From Paragorgia papillata (Eukaryota; Cnidaria; Anthozoa; Scleralcyonacea; Coralliidae): a DNA stretch of 64,000 nt. This document shows, piece by piece, positions 20,302 to 30,214 of this stretch (positions within the stretch are counted from its first letter, which is position 1; each line of letters opens with the position of its first letter). The stretch lies in the NCBI GenBank assembly GCA_035771165.1, contig JAWNZC010000311.1, positions 1,008,501 through 1,072,500 on the forward strand, read 5' to 3'. A program made the position numbers and the translations under genes. A model generated the notes under the pieces. That model saw nothing but the letters and a program-made list of their open reading frames with translations, was not told where the DNA came from and searched no databases.

Positions 20302-21053
20302 TTAAATGAAATACGAAGATCTTCGCTGTCTAAAGTGAAGTGTCACGATCGACTTCCCGAAGCCAAATGATACGTTTTCGTTTTTGTCGTCCTTTATATT
20401 CACTTCAATTGTTTCGAAGGACTTTACCTTGACAGGAATATATTGTAGGTTACGGAGACTGACATTCACGTTTTCACCATAACTTCCTCGAGTATTGACA
20501 ATTCTCAGTAGGGGCACTTTGACATACCGACAAACTGTGCATCTACGATATCAGTGTATACATACATAGCTGAAAATCCACCGTTAACATCTGCTAGGTA
20601 AGGACTTAGGGTTTTCTTTTTAATAAAGGTGTCTTGTTGAAACCCCAATGTTGTAGCAATGTCACCACTAAACCAAACGTTTGCCCCATTTTTTACATCG
20701 ACGGTGACTTTCCGTGTACTTCGATTATACGTAAAATTTATCTTGGCTCGTGCCTCTTTGTTCATGCTACGGTTTAAAGCCCCCACCAGATCAGCAATGG
20801 TGTTATAGTAACCATTTGGGATAATACCCGTATCGTCATATTTTGTTCCAGCGTTATAGAGAAACGTTTGTTGATTACCTTTTCGAATCGCGCTCCATGT
20901 ATGGGGATAATATAACTCTGATAAAGCTACTTCCCAGTCACCTGTCAGTTGTACAGTTTCAGCAAGCTTCACTTTAAAATTTGCTACAGTATTATCTGGA
21001 AAATATTCCATAGAGCTATTGCTGGGAAGCGTTAAATAAAACTGTGTTGCCAT
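20302..21053 (-). pseudogene. Minor capsid (penton-like) protein gene, frameshifted
   Basis: The N-terminal frame runs from the ATG at 21053 (an upstream in-frame ATG exists at 21098) to 20505 and holds 'MATQFYLTLPSN', 'WEVALSELYYPHTW' and 'GANVWFSGDIATTLGF'. The C-terminal frame, 20517-20302, continues with 'NVNVSLRNLQYIPVKVKS'. The two overlap by 13 bases, so a single frameshift near 20505-20517 splits an otherwise whole gene of about 245 codons. It corresponds to the single jelly-roll minor capsid type protein of Polintons by position and pattern; I am fairly, not fully, sure. A truncated second copy sits at 15234. Confidence 0.7.
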
Positions 21054-21102
21054 GTCGAAGAACAATACACAAATGAACACAAATTGTAAGGTACACACAT
21101 TT

Positions 21103-22185
21103 TTATTTCGTTATATCTTTTACATTATCGGCTGATACCCAGGAATTAAAATCTTCAGGGTAGCCTAACCATTTTACAAGATACTCTTTACGTTTACCAT
21201 GCATGCGTGACTTAATTACTCTTTCTATTCTATAAAAGTCACTATCTGTCTTTGTAACTCTTTGCAATTCCTGTTCGTAAAATGTTCCTTGTAACTCTTC
21301 TCTGTGATAATCGGCAATCTTGTACACTGGCGGTCGTCTGGGTACTCGCTTCGTGATGATGAACACCTCTTCGGTCCAGTTAGGTAAGTAGCCTTTCTTG
21401 AATGTACGTCTTCCTTTGCTAATCCGAACTTGGTCACCAATGCTGAATTTATATTTGATGGGTTTGCTGGACTCATCACCATACAGTTTTTGCCATACAA
21501 TACTCTCGTTTTCTCGATTAACATCAACTGGTCTCATCCCAATACTACGGTATCTCGAGTGGTTGTAGGAATATACTAATTTTTGTAGTACATCGGTATA
21601 TTTCAACGTATTCTTTGCTGTAAAATATTTCCACATTTTCCCCTTTAACGTTCGGTTAAATCGTTCAACGATGGATGCCTTGGTATCGTTGTGTGTTGTA
21701 AAAAATCGAATATGTTTGTCCTTCAATAACTTTTGAAAGCGTTTGTTGGTAAATTCAGTTCCTTTATCGGTATGAAATGTTTCAGGCTTCCTTCCTTTCT
21801 TTAGTATCTTTTCAAAGGCTTTAACCAGACTCTCTGCAGTCTTTGTTTTTAATGGTTCCACCCACGCAAATTTGGATAGTACATCAATAACAGTTAAAAC
21901 GTATTTATAACCATTATTTGTTTTACTAAGCGAATCCATAATTACTAGATCAGCCTCCTACTCCTCGTCCATCGCTCCAACAATAACACGATTTCGCTTA
22001 AAATTATGTCGTACGGGTTTATGTAAAGTATAGGTATCTTGCTGTCTAAGCCATGTTTTTATCTTGTTTCGGGATATCTGGAATTTACCGTCACATCTTA
22101 CGACACGGTATAAGGCATCTACGCCGCCAAAACTTGCCGGACATTTTGGCTTGTAATACAGATCGTGAAGGTACTGTTCCGCCAT
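21103..22185 (-). pseudogene. Polinton integrase, right-arm copy with one nonsense codon
   Basis: It has the same 361-codon length as the left-arm copy. Codon 76, a Trp (tgg) in the left copy, is tag here (21958-21960), just before the first catalytic Asp. Apart from this the frame is open and carries the same DDE and chromodomain motifs, with a few substitutions (for example HSRHRS to HSRYRS). The downstream part (21103-21939) begins at an internal Met after the first catalytic Asp, so it could not give a complete catalytic core. Confidence 0.93.
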
Positions 22186-22530
22186 CTAATTCGGATGCCT
22201 GTATCGCAATTTTTTTCCCACAGCACGCTGATATACAGCGAATCTTTCGAAAAATATTACGAAGGGCTATTTCTGGTAAACCTCCACAGCAAGTCATGTT
22301 CACGCGACAAAGGTTAGAAGTAAATGAACAAAGAAAAGTCAACGACACGATATAAATGCAAACATATTTATTACATATTAAATTAGAATACAAAACTATA
22401 CATGTCTTCAGTCAATGCATCAAATGTATAAATATACAGATTAAAAACAGTTTTTTAAAGTTTGAATGATCAGCAAATGTTCAGTTTTTCTATGTCTTCA
22501 GTCAATGCATCGACAGATTTTTGAAAAAGA

Positions 22531-23322
22531 TCATGGCCAGAAATTGCGGACATTTGAGCGGGCAACCATCGCGTATATCCCTTAAACTTCCGAATTATCC
22601 TCTTCGGACCTTCGCGTTCCCCAAATGCTTGTGTCTCGTGTGACGTGTCAAAGCTATCGAACTTTGGGCCACAAACGGGTCACGATCACAGGCCAATAAA
22701 GCCGCGGGCTCATGGGGTACCTAGGCAACGACTATAGAAATGGAAAGAGAAGCCTTCGACGAGTATTTTGTTACCAAACACGAGGTATAGCGAGCAATAT
22801 TTCGAGTTTAACGAACAAGTTAAAACTCTCTATTTGACAACGAAGCAATAATATGGCGGCGCTCATTTCACCCGACGGCTAATGGATTTTTAAATCGAAA
22901 ATGCAGAACTTTTATCTTGAGTATCAAACTGGAAGATGGTGGAAAGCATGGAGATATTACTCATCAAAGCCAATCGATTTCGGCAACTACGGATTATTGA
23001 ATACCTAAGGATAACCAAGCGTTTAAATGGAATCATTTGCGAAATCCCACATATTCCCAGTGTAATACAAGGTAAATTATTTGTGTATTTAATCGCAAAA
23101 TGCAGGGCGAGTATACAACGTGTTGAGAACGTTTGTTGATGAATGTGTTTCGGATAACCGTCGCGTGCTTACCGCATTTCCGCAGTTGCTCGAAGAAGTC
23201 TATGGACCATTCTAATTTGAGAATACTTAATTTCCCTATGAGTAAATATAGGGCATCGGGCCGCCATTATTGGGGAAATCTGAGACATGCGCAAATCTTG
23301 CATGTCCGTAATTTCTGGCCAT
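22531..23322. mobile_element. MITE-like insert in the right Polinton arm
   Basis: Ends are inverted copies of 'catggccagaaattgcggac' (one mismatch over about 21 bases). Comparison with the left arm shows a clean insertion between 'aaaaagat' and 'attcttc' with no duplicated target bases. There is no coding capacity. A diverged match to one end occurs at about 25233-25265 ('cacggccagaaatctcggtc'). Confidence 0.75.
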
Positions 23323-23518
23323 GATTCTTCATAGGCTTCTTTAGGGTCACTCTTTCTACTTGTAAAGGATTCGCCCGTTTCTGCGTTCTTTTATTCCTGT
23401 ATTTACCATTTCCTAATATTAATGACTTCGTTTAATCGATTTTTAATAACTTTTAGGCCAAACTTGTCGAGTAATATTCAAATTCGCCTTAGCAACGCTC
23501 TAACATCCCTCACAACAG

Positions 23519-23884
23519 TTACGTTAGGAATCTAATCAACATTTGTATCCACGAGTGTTTTATTTCGTATTTCTGGAAGTCAATTCGCCTAAAATCTTTG
23601 GCAGTTCTTTTAATGGCTTTGCGAAGTGTTTCGGTGTCGCAATAATCGCTCACTTTCAACACTAGAGTCAAATAAGCAATAATTCTACCGAAATTCACAA
23701 GATCCATCTCTTGATAAATAGTATACAAGCTACTCGGCAAGTTATCTCTGTTAATTTGGTCGATAATGCTCTCATACAATTCACCATGCTCTCTAAGGCA
23801 TCTATTCATGTAAAAACATAACGTATCTTTCTCTATATCGATATTGTTTTCCCGCAATTCAGCCCAAATTGTTTGTTCGGCCAT
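23519..23884 (-). CDS. Bcl-2-like small protein, right-arm copy
   Basis: Second copy of the 121-residue protein at 13194-13559. It is open throughout and differs by only a few residues (for example RQDIKR to RKAIKR and IDLQKYE to IDFQKYE, and WIQR to WIQM). The BH1-like NFGRIIAYL and BH2-like HSWIQ segments are retained. The gene points inward from the right end, just as its partner does from the left end. Its continued openness in both arms, while the right integrase is broken, is compatible with selection or with recent gene conversion. Confidence 0.6.
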   Translation of the reverse strand: MAEQTIWAELRENNIDIEKDTLCFYMNRCLREHGELYESIIDQINRDNLPSSLYTIYQEMDLVNFGRIIAYLTLVLKVSDYCDTETLRKAIKRTAKDFRRIDFQKYEIKHSWIQMLIRFLT

Positions 23885-23914
23885 CGTGTTTAAAATGACG
23901 TAATCTTAACAAGC

Positions 23915-24035
23915 ACTCGGCGTTTTATCGGACTCGGAAATGCTTCGGCGTTTTATAGGAATCGGAAATACTTCGGCGTTTTATCGGACTCGGAAGTGCT
24001 TCGGCGTTTTATCGGACTCGGAAGTGCTTCGTTAT
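23915..24035. repeat. 28-bp tandem repeats upstream of the Bcl-2-like gene (right arm)
   Basis: About four copies of the unit seen at 12990-13165, in reverse complement. The copy-number difference between the arms accounts for 56 bp. Confidence 0.85.
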
Positions 24036-24173
24036 CTCTTCGGAAAAATCCGACTCATTGATTATTCATAACTCATTGATTATTCATAACTCATGAATTA
24101 TTAAGGGCTAACACAACATGCTAATGAGCTATTCCTGCATAAAACGGGCCATTAAGCCCCGCTCTCTACTACT

Positions 24174-24179
24174 CATCTG
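24174..24179. repeat. Right target-site duplication of the Polinton
   Basis: catctg follows the terminal 'actact' and equals the left duplication. Confidence 0.95.
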
Positions 24180-25653
24180 TATTTGAATTGCTTTTTTTGA
24201 ACGTTTTTTAGTTCTGAGGGAGTGATTTTCTTTACATTTTCAATTGAAAATGTATAACTGAAAATCTATAATAAAACAATTATTTCATTCAAACTTTTTT
24301 TATATCAATAATTATCAAGGCCTTAGACCACATTATCCGCCTCAGTCTTCGGCAGATAACACAGACTTCCGACATTGATAATTCTTGATATCCAAAAAGT
24401 CTCATCCAATAATTGTTTAATAAATGTTTGGTAGGGAGTCACGCGGTTAGGATTGTTAGGCACTGGTGACTAACGATAAGCAACCGAAATTGATTGGCGG
24501 ACTAAATATTTAAATTAAATTTCTCACGGATGACGACAAAATAAATCTTCGTGTAAATCCGAAAATGTCTTTGCTATATAAGAAAACGTGCTTTACACGT
24601 ATGAAAAATGCATGTTTCATTACCATGGGAAAAAAGCGAAAAGCGGCAAAAATAAACCACGACTTGAAAGCACAAAACCCAAAAATTTTGCGATAAAGAG
24701 AGGAAGCGACCTCAGCAGATGCCGAGCTCGCCGTATTTTAATTTTTGCAAATCAAAATGGTTTTATTTAATTAGCGAAACGAAATGGAGCCGGCAAACCG
24801 TTATGCAATGGCATATTCTACTTCAACTTAGAAGAGAACAACGAAGAGAAAAACGAAAGAAACAGCTTGTTTAATATAGCTTGAAAATAAATCAGAAAAC
24901 CTAGTGAAACCAAACGGTCCAGTATGACAGACATGCCCGGCGCACGACGTGATCTTCAGGCGCATGGATAGGCGCATAAAATGACTAAAATCTGCAACTA
25001 AACTTTTTTTTTATGGCGCATAAAATCTTATTTTCCAGGTCGGGGCAATTTTATGATGTTAGGTTAATATGATCAGAAAAATAATAAAACTAATCAAATG
25101 AACCATTACGATCGTAAAGCACGAAGGATATTGAGGGACTTAGGTGGTAGGCCGGGAGAAATAAGGTTTGCTATTCACGTGCACCGTTGGCTGTTGGGCG
25201 ATGTTGTTAACGCCAAAGGAGATGGAGTCATGCAGTGCCACGGCCAGAAATCTCGGTCATTTGAGCCCGCGTAGAAACAGCGGCTGCACGTGTAGCAGGT
25301 ACAAGAAAACAACTAGTATACCACCACAGTTAGTAAATGACCTTCATTATTTCGAGTGGGCCTCGCAAAAATATCTCCTTAACAACTTTTTCCCTATATC
25401 TTATATCTACGCAAGTAAATAAATCATTAGCTAAACCTAGAGCATATGATTGGTCCATCTTAATCAGTTCGTTCCTAAGATTCTTAAGATGCTCCTGTTG
25501 ACAGCAAACAAACGTAACAAATAACAATTAACAATTAACAAAACAAACATTCCTAATTAAATTATCTACTACACACGCAACGTTCTATTTAAATGGTCAA
25601 CAAAAATTACTGAGCACAGACTGAGAAATCGACAAAAGACAGAAAATACAACT
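24180..25653. other. Non-coding gap between Polinton and gypsy element
   Basis: AT-rich with no supported gene. It contains an imperfect hairpin at about 24297-24393 (arms 'tatcaataattatcaa' and 'ttgataattcttgata') and, at about 25233-25265, a diverged match to the MITE end found at 22531. Confidence 0.5.
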
Positions 25654-25658
25654 ATAAC

Positions 25659-25801
25659 TGTATTATATCTATATATAACCATGATGCTATTGTTATGTAC
25701 TATCCATGATGCTTTGTAAATAAATACGGAGTTGAGTTTGAGCATTCAATGGTGTCTCTTCCTTGATCTACGAACCATCAATATTACTAAAATATACTAC
25801 A
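25659..25801 (+). repeat. 5' LTR of the gypsy element
   Basis: Begins 'tgtattatatctatatataa', contains 'aataaa' and ends 'atactaca'. It is identical to the 3' LTR except for one base near the start. Confidence 0.95.
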
Positions 25802-25871
25802 TTTTGGCGACGAGGAAGTCTGTTCTACATGCAATAAGGCGCGCGAGAAACCCTCGAAGTGCTGAAGTCCT

Positions 25872-26593
25872 TTGTTGGAAAGAAAAGACGTATACTTTCA
25901 CAAAGATCGACGATTTAAGGTTCGAGACAGCTCAACACGTGGTTTTCAAATGGCGGCAGCTGGTGGATTATTTGGCCATGTTGGCGAGTTTAACTCTGAG
26001 AGAGAGACTTTCATTTTATATGTGGAGAGAATGGAGATGTTCTTCATGGCAAACAACATCTTAGAAACACCAGGTGAGGATAATGAAGCAGCCAATCGTG
26101 TTGTTAGAGAAAGAAAACATGCTATTTTCCTGACTGAGATTGGACCTGAGGTATATTCCACCCTGAGTAATTTGTTGGTGCCAGTGAAACCGAAGGACAC
26201 GACCTTTACTAATATTGTACAAGCATTAGAGAGACATTATAATCCGGCGCCGTTGGAGATCGCAGAGAGTTTCCATTTTGGGACTCGCAATCAGAAAGCA
26301 AGCGAATCAATCAGTGACTATGTTATAGCACTAAAGAAACTGTCCATTCATTGTAATTTTGGTGAATTTCTAAATCGTGCCTTGAGAGACCGGTTTGTAT
26401 GTGGACTAAACAATCCCAAGATACAGAATAAGTTGTTAAATACCGAAGACCTCACGTTTGACCGAGCTTGTCGGTTTGCAAAGTCAATGGAGATGGCCGA
26501 GAAGAATACCCAAGAATTCCATCCCATCAGTGCAAGTAGCAGTCAGAGTGAAGGGACGGTGAATAAACTAAGAACTTCTAAGAGGGACAATTA
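25872..26593 (+). pseudogene. gypsy gag, capsid part
   Basis: The ATG at 25872 (others at 25950 and 26031) opens a frame through a typical retrotransposon Gag capsid domain: 'FILYVERMEMFFMANN', 'FLTEIGPEVYSTLSNLLVP', 'YNPAPLEIAESFHFGTRNQ', 'LRDRFVCGLNNPKIQNKLL'. The nucleocapsid zinc knuckles are read in a different frame from 26594, so a shift at about 26577-26593 either is a programmed frameshift or, more likely, a mutation. The frame itself runs on to 26681 in the wrong phase. Confidence 0.8.
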
Positions 26594-28542
26594 TGTTATA
26601 GGTGTGGTGGTAGCCATGCTGCACAAAGTTGTAAATTTAAATCAGCAAAATGCTATAAATGTTCCAAAACAGGTCATATAGCATCAGTCTGTCGGAGTAG
26701 GGATGACAAATCTGGCACAACATCCAAACAACAGCAGCAGGCAGATAAAGGTAACATTCATAATTTGTCAGAAGGTAATAATGAGTGTGATAATGATGAG
26801 TTAGGAATTTATTCCTTGTATTCAGTTGGTACAGATAACCCTACCTGTAAGCGTTACACAGTAGAAATGTCTATCAATGGGTCAATGTGTGAGCTTGAGG
26901 TAGATACTGCAGCTGATTTCTCAATAATGAGTAAGAATATATATAATCAGAAATTCAGTCATATGCCACTTCATCCATCAAGGGTCAAATTAAAGACCTA
27001 TACGGGTGAGACACTTCAGGTGTGTGGTGAAATGCAATGTAATATTGTGTACAAAGGTCACAAGTATGTATTGCCAATACTCGTAGCTAACTATGAGGGT
27101 AAACCTACTTTGCTGGGTAAAAACTGGCTTAGCTATGTAAAGTTGGAGTGGGGTGAGATATTTAGTGTAACAAAGTCAGAGCCATGTGGTGCTAGAATTC
27201 AACTTGATGGTCTACTGTCAAAACATAGTGAGTTGTTTGAAGAGAGCTATGAAGGTATGAAAGGGTTTGAAGCACACATCACTATGAAAGATGGTGCAAA
27301 GCCTGTGTTTATTAAGCCACGTAGAGTTCCTTATGCACTGAAGGATGAAGTAGAAAGAGAGTTGGAAAAACTTGAGAGGCATGGTATGATAAAGAAAACT
27401 GAGAGATCAAACTGGGCAAGCCCAGTAGTAGTCGTGCCAAAAGCTGATAAGTCTGTGAGATTATGTGGGGAATATAAGGTAACTATTAATCAATCTGTAG
27501 AGGATGAACAATATCCACTTCCTACTACACAGGACTTGTATGCAGTCCTTGCAGGATCTAAAGTCTTTAGTAAACTTGATCTATCGCATGCATATGCACA
27601 GTTAAGTGTTGATAAAGAGAGCCAAGAGTACCTTACAATTAATACACACAAAGGACTCTATTCGTACACTAAGTTACCATATGGTGTTAAGTCTGCTCCT
27701 AAGATATTCCAAGCAAAAATGGACCAGATTTTGCAGGGGGTAGATAAATGTGTGTGTTAGCAGGATGACATTCTTATTGGTGAGGATAATTGGCAAGAGA
27801 ATCTCAAAATCTTAGCTGATGTGTTAGAAAAACTGCACCGGCATAATATACACTTGAAACGGTCTAAGTGTGAGTTTCTAAAACCTGAGGTTGTATACCT
27901 GGGACTGAGAATTAATGCTGAAGGGTTGCATCCGGTAGACGAGAAGGTTGATGCTGTAAAGAAAGCACCAGTACCCAGTAATGTCAGTGAGTTAAGATCC
28001 TTTTTGGGCATGATCCAATACTATCACTCATTTCTACCAGGGCTGGCAACAACCCTAGCACCCTTGCATAGGCTTTTAAAAAAAGATGTCCTGTGGGAAT
28101 GGACAGCTGATTGCCAACAGGCATATGAGGCTTGTAAACAAGGGCTTACTAGTGATGTATTATTGGTACACTATGATTTGAACCGTGAACTGAGACTAGC
28201 ATGTGATGCGTCCAGTTATGGACTTGGGGCAGTACTTAGTCATGTGATGAATGATGGTCAAGAAAGGCCTATAGCTTATGCATCTCGAACGCTTAGTTCA
28301 AGTGAGAAGAACTATGCACAAATAGAGCGGGAGGCATTGTCGATTGTGTTCGGAGTAAATAAATTTCACCAGTTCTTATATGGGAGAAACTTTACTTTGA
28401 TCACAGATCACAAACCATTGTTAGCAATTCTAGGTCCAAAGTCTGCAATTCCAACACTCGCAGCATCCCGGATGCAGAGGTGGGCACTAGTGCTCTCAGC
28501 ATATGACTATGAGATAGAATACCGAAGATCTGAATTGAAAAC
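26594..28542 (+). pseudogene. gypsy pol: zinc knuckles, protease, RT, RNase H
   Basis: One frame carries two CCHC knuckles ('CYRCGGSHAAQSC' and 'CYKCSKTGHIASVC'), the protease motif 'VDTAADFSIM', RT blocks ('VVVPKADKSVRLCGEYK', 'FSKLDLSHAYAQL', 'YTKLPYGVKSAP') and RNase H ('LACDASSYGLGAVLSH', 'ITDHKPLLAILG'). The RT catalytic YxDD box reads stop-Gln-Asp-Asp: the codon at 27758-27760 is tag where Tyr is expected. A further frame change near 28538-28545 separates RNase H from the integrase part. Confidence 0.93.
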
Positions 28543-29993
28543 CATGCTAATTGTGATGCACTCTCCCGGTTACCACATGAGGACTCGACAATAGGTTGTG
28601 AGAGTGCAATTTATCATGTAAGTGCAATTGATGATGATTTCCCAATTACAGCAAAGGACATTGGGAAAGCAACTCGAGTCGATCCTGTTCTTAGTAAAGT
28701 ACATCACTTTGTGATGTCAGGCTGGCCAGAGAAATGCGATGACGAGAATCTGAAAACATATCACAATCGGAGGCTTGAGTTGTCTTGTGAACAGGGTTGT
28801 GTTCTATGGGGCTCCAGAGTGGTTATTCCATTTGTTTTCAGGGTAAAAATGTTAAAGGAACTACACTGGGAGCACCCAGGCATATGTGGCATGAAAGCAA
28901 TTGCTCGTACATGTGTATGGTGGCCAAAGATGGATGAGGAAATTGAGGAAGGTGTGAGAGTGTGTACAGTGTGTCAATCTGTCAGAAATACTCCACCGAA
29001 TGCACCATTGATTCCATGGAAATGGCCCACTAGACCATTTCAGCGGATTCATATTGATTTTTGTCAAAAAGATAAGGATTACTTTCTTGTAGTAGTCGAT
29101 AGCCATTCAAAGTGGATTGAGGTACAACACATGACCTCTACAACAACTGAACGTACCATTAATGAGCTACGTTTGATCTTTGCTACTCATGGATTGCCTG
29201 AAGAGGTGGTGTCTGATAATGGACCACAATTTACAGCCACTGAGTTTTCTGATTTCATGGGTAAAAATGCATAAAGCACACACTAGTTCCACCGTATCAC
29301 CCACAATCAAATGGGGCAGCTGAGAGGTCAGTTAGAGTTGTTAAAGATGCATTAGTTAAGCAAGTTATTCAAGGTACCAAGGGTATGTCTATAAAACATA
29401 GATTAGCAAATGTTCTGCTCAGGTATCGCACTACCCCTCACAATACAACTGGCGTAACACCAGCGGAGTTGATGGTGAAACGTCGTTTAAGAACTAGGTT
29501 AAGTTTGGTTAAACCTGATCTTGCACAAGTGGTAGAGAGTAGGCAAGAGAAACAGAAAGAGTATAAAGATATGAAATGTAAGAGAGATAGACCATTTGTA
29601 AAGCGTGACAGAGTTAGGGTACGAAACACAAGAGCCAATTCTAAGACAGAAAAGTGGCTGCTAGGTACTGTAGTTAAAGTTTGTGGACCTAGGACTTATG
29701 TCGTTAGAACTGGCCACAGAACTAGATATGTTCATACTGATCACATGATCAAGGCACATGATGATAAAGTAGAAGATGATGATAGTGAACTAGAGATCAT
29801 TGTGCCTGAACCAGGTAGCCATACGGGCACAGATGATAATGTAGATAGTTCTGATAGTAGTTCTCAATCACATATTAGTTTTTCTGATCAGAATGCAAAC
29901 CCTGTGGTATTCCCAGAGGTTGTAGGTACTCCACAGCCAGTTCTTAGGAGATCTCAAAGAGTTAGGAAACCAGTTGATAGATTTAATGTTTAA
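28543..29993 (+). pseudogene. gypsy integrase region
   Basis: It begins with the RNase H tail ('CDALSRLPHED') and runs through the HHCC zinc-binding region ('HWEHPGICGMKAIARTC', 'CTVCQSVR') and the DDE core ('IHIDFCQKD', 'VVSDNGPQFTA'). A frame change at the A-run 29263-29267 moves the third catalytic residue ('NGAAERSVRVVK') and the C-terminal 29385-29993 part into another frame. The C-terminus is acidic and Ser-rich with a basic end. Confidence 0.9.
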
Positions 29994-30066
29994 GTTGTTT
30001 ATGTGTTTCTTTATTATTTCGTTGCTAGTTGTTAACAGAGTACATTCCCATTTAAGGGGAAAGCAG

Positions 30067-30209
30067 TGTAATATATCTATATATAACCATGATGCTATTG
30101 TTATGTACTATCCATGATGCTTTGTAAATAAATACGGAGTTGAGTTTGAGCATTCAATGGTGTCTCTTCCTTGATCTACGAACCATCAATATTACTAAAA
30201 TATACTACA
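30067..30209 (+). repeat. 3' LTR of the gypsy element
   Basis: It starts 'tgtaatatatctatatataa' right after the purine tract and ends 'atactaca', followed by the ataac duplication. Confidence 0.95.
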
Positions 30210-30214
30210 ATAAC

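Larger units (their letters stand above)
12848..24173. mobile_element. Polinton/Maverick element without DNA polymerase B
   Basis: The 11,326-bp element starts with AGT and ends with ACT, has inverted termini and is flanked by catctg on both sides. It encodes a chromodomain integrase (two copies), an FtsK/HerA-type packaging ATPase, an adenovirus-type protease, a double jelly-roll type capsid protein, a minor capsid type protein and small conserved Polinton proteins. Family members are usually 15-20 kb with a large polB gene; none is present, and no gap could hide one. The right-end genes point leftwards (23884 to 18029) and two-to-four genes in the middle point rightwards, as in other Polintons. 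The terminal homology is about 2.6 kb instead of the usual few hundred bases. It is probably non-autonomous and would need a polymerase in trans. Confidence 0.95.
20784..24173. repeat. Right long terminal inverted repeat (3390 bp)
   Basis: Reverse complement of 12848-15503. The extra length is a MITE-like insert of about 792 bp at 22531-23322. The arm carries the start of the minor capsid gene, the broken integrase and the second Bcl-2-like gene. Confidence 0.9.
25659..30209 (+). mobile_element. Ty3/gypsy LTR retrotransposon, degenerate
   Basis: A 4551-bp element with 143-bp LTRs (TG...CA), a 5-bp target duplication ataac at 25654-25658 and 30210-30214, a primer-binding region starting 'ttttggcgacgagg' at 25802, and a purine tract 'aaggggaaagcag' just before the 3' LTR. 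The order gag, zinc knuckles, protease, RT, RNase H, integrase is the gypsy order. The LTRs differ at about one base in 143, so insertion is recent, yet the coding region has a stop and several frameshifts. Confidence 0.95.
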
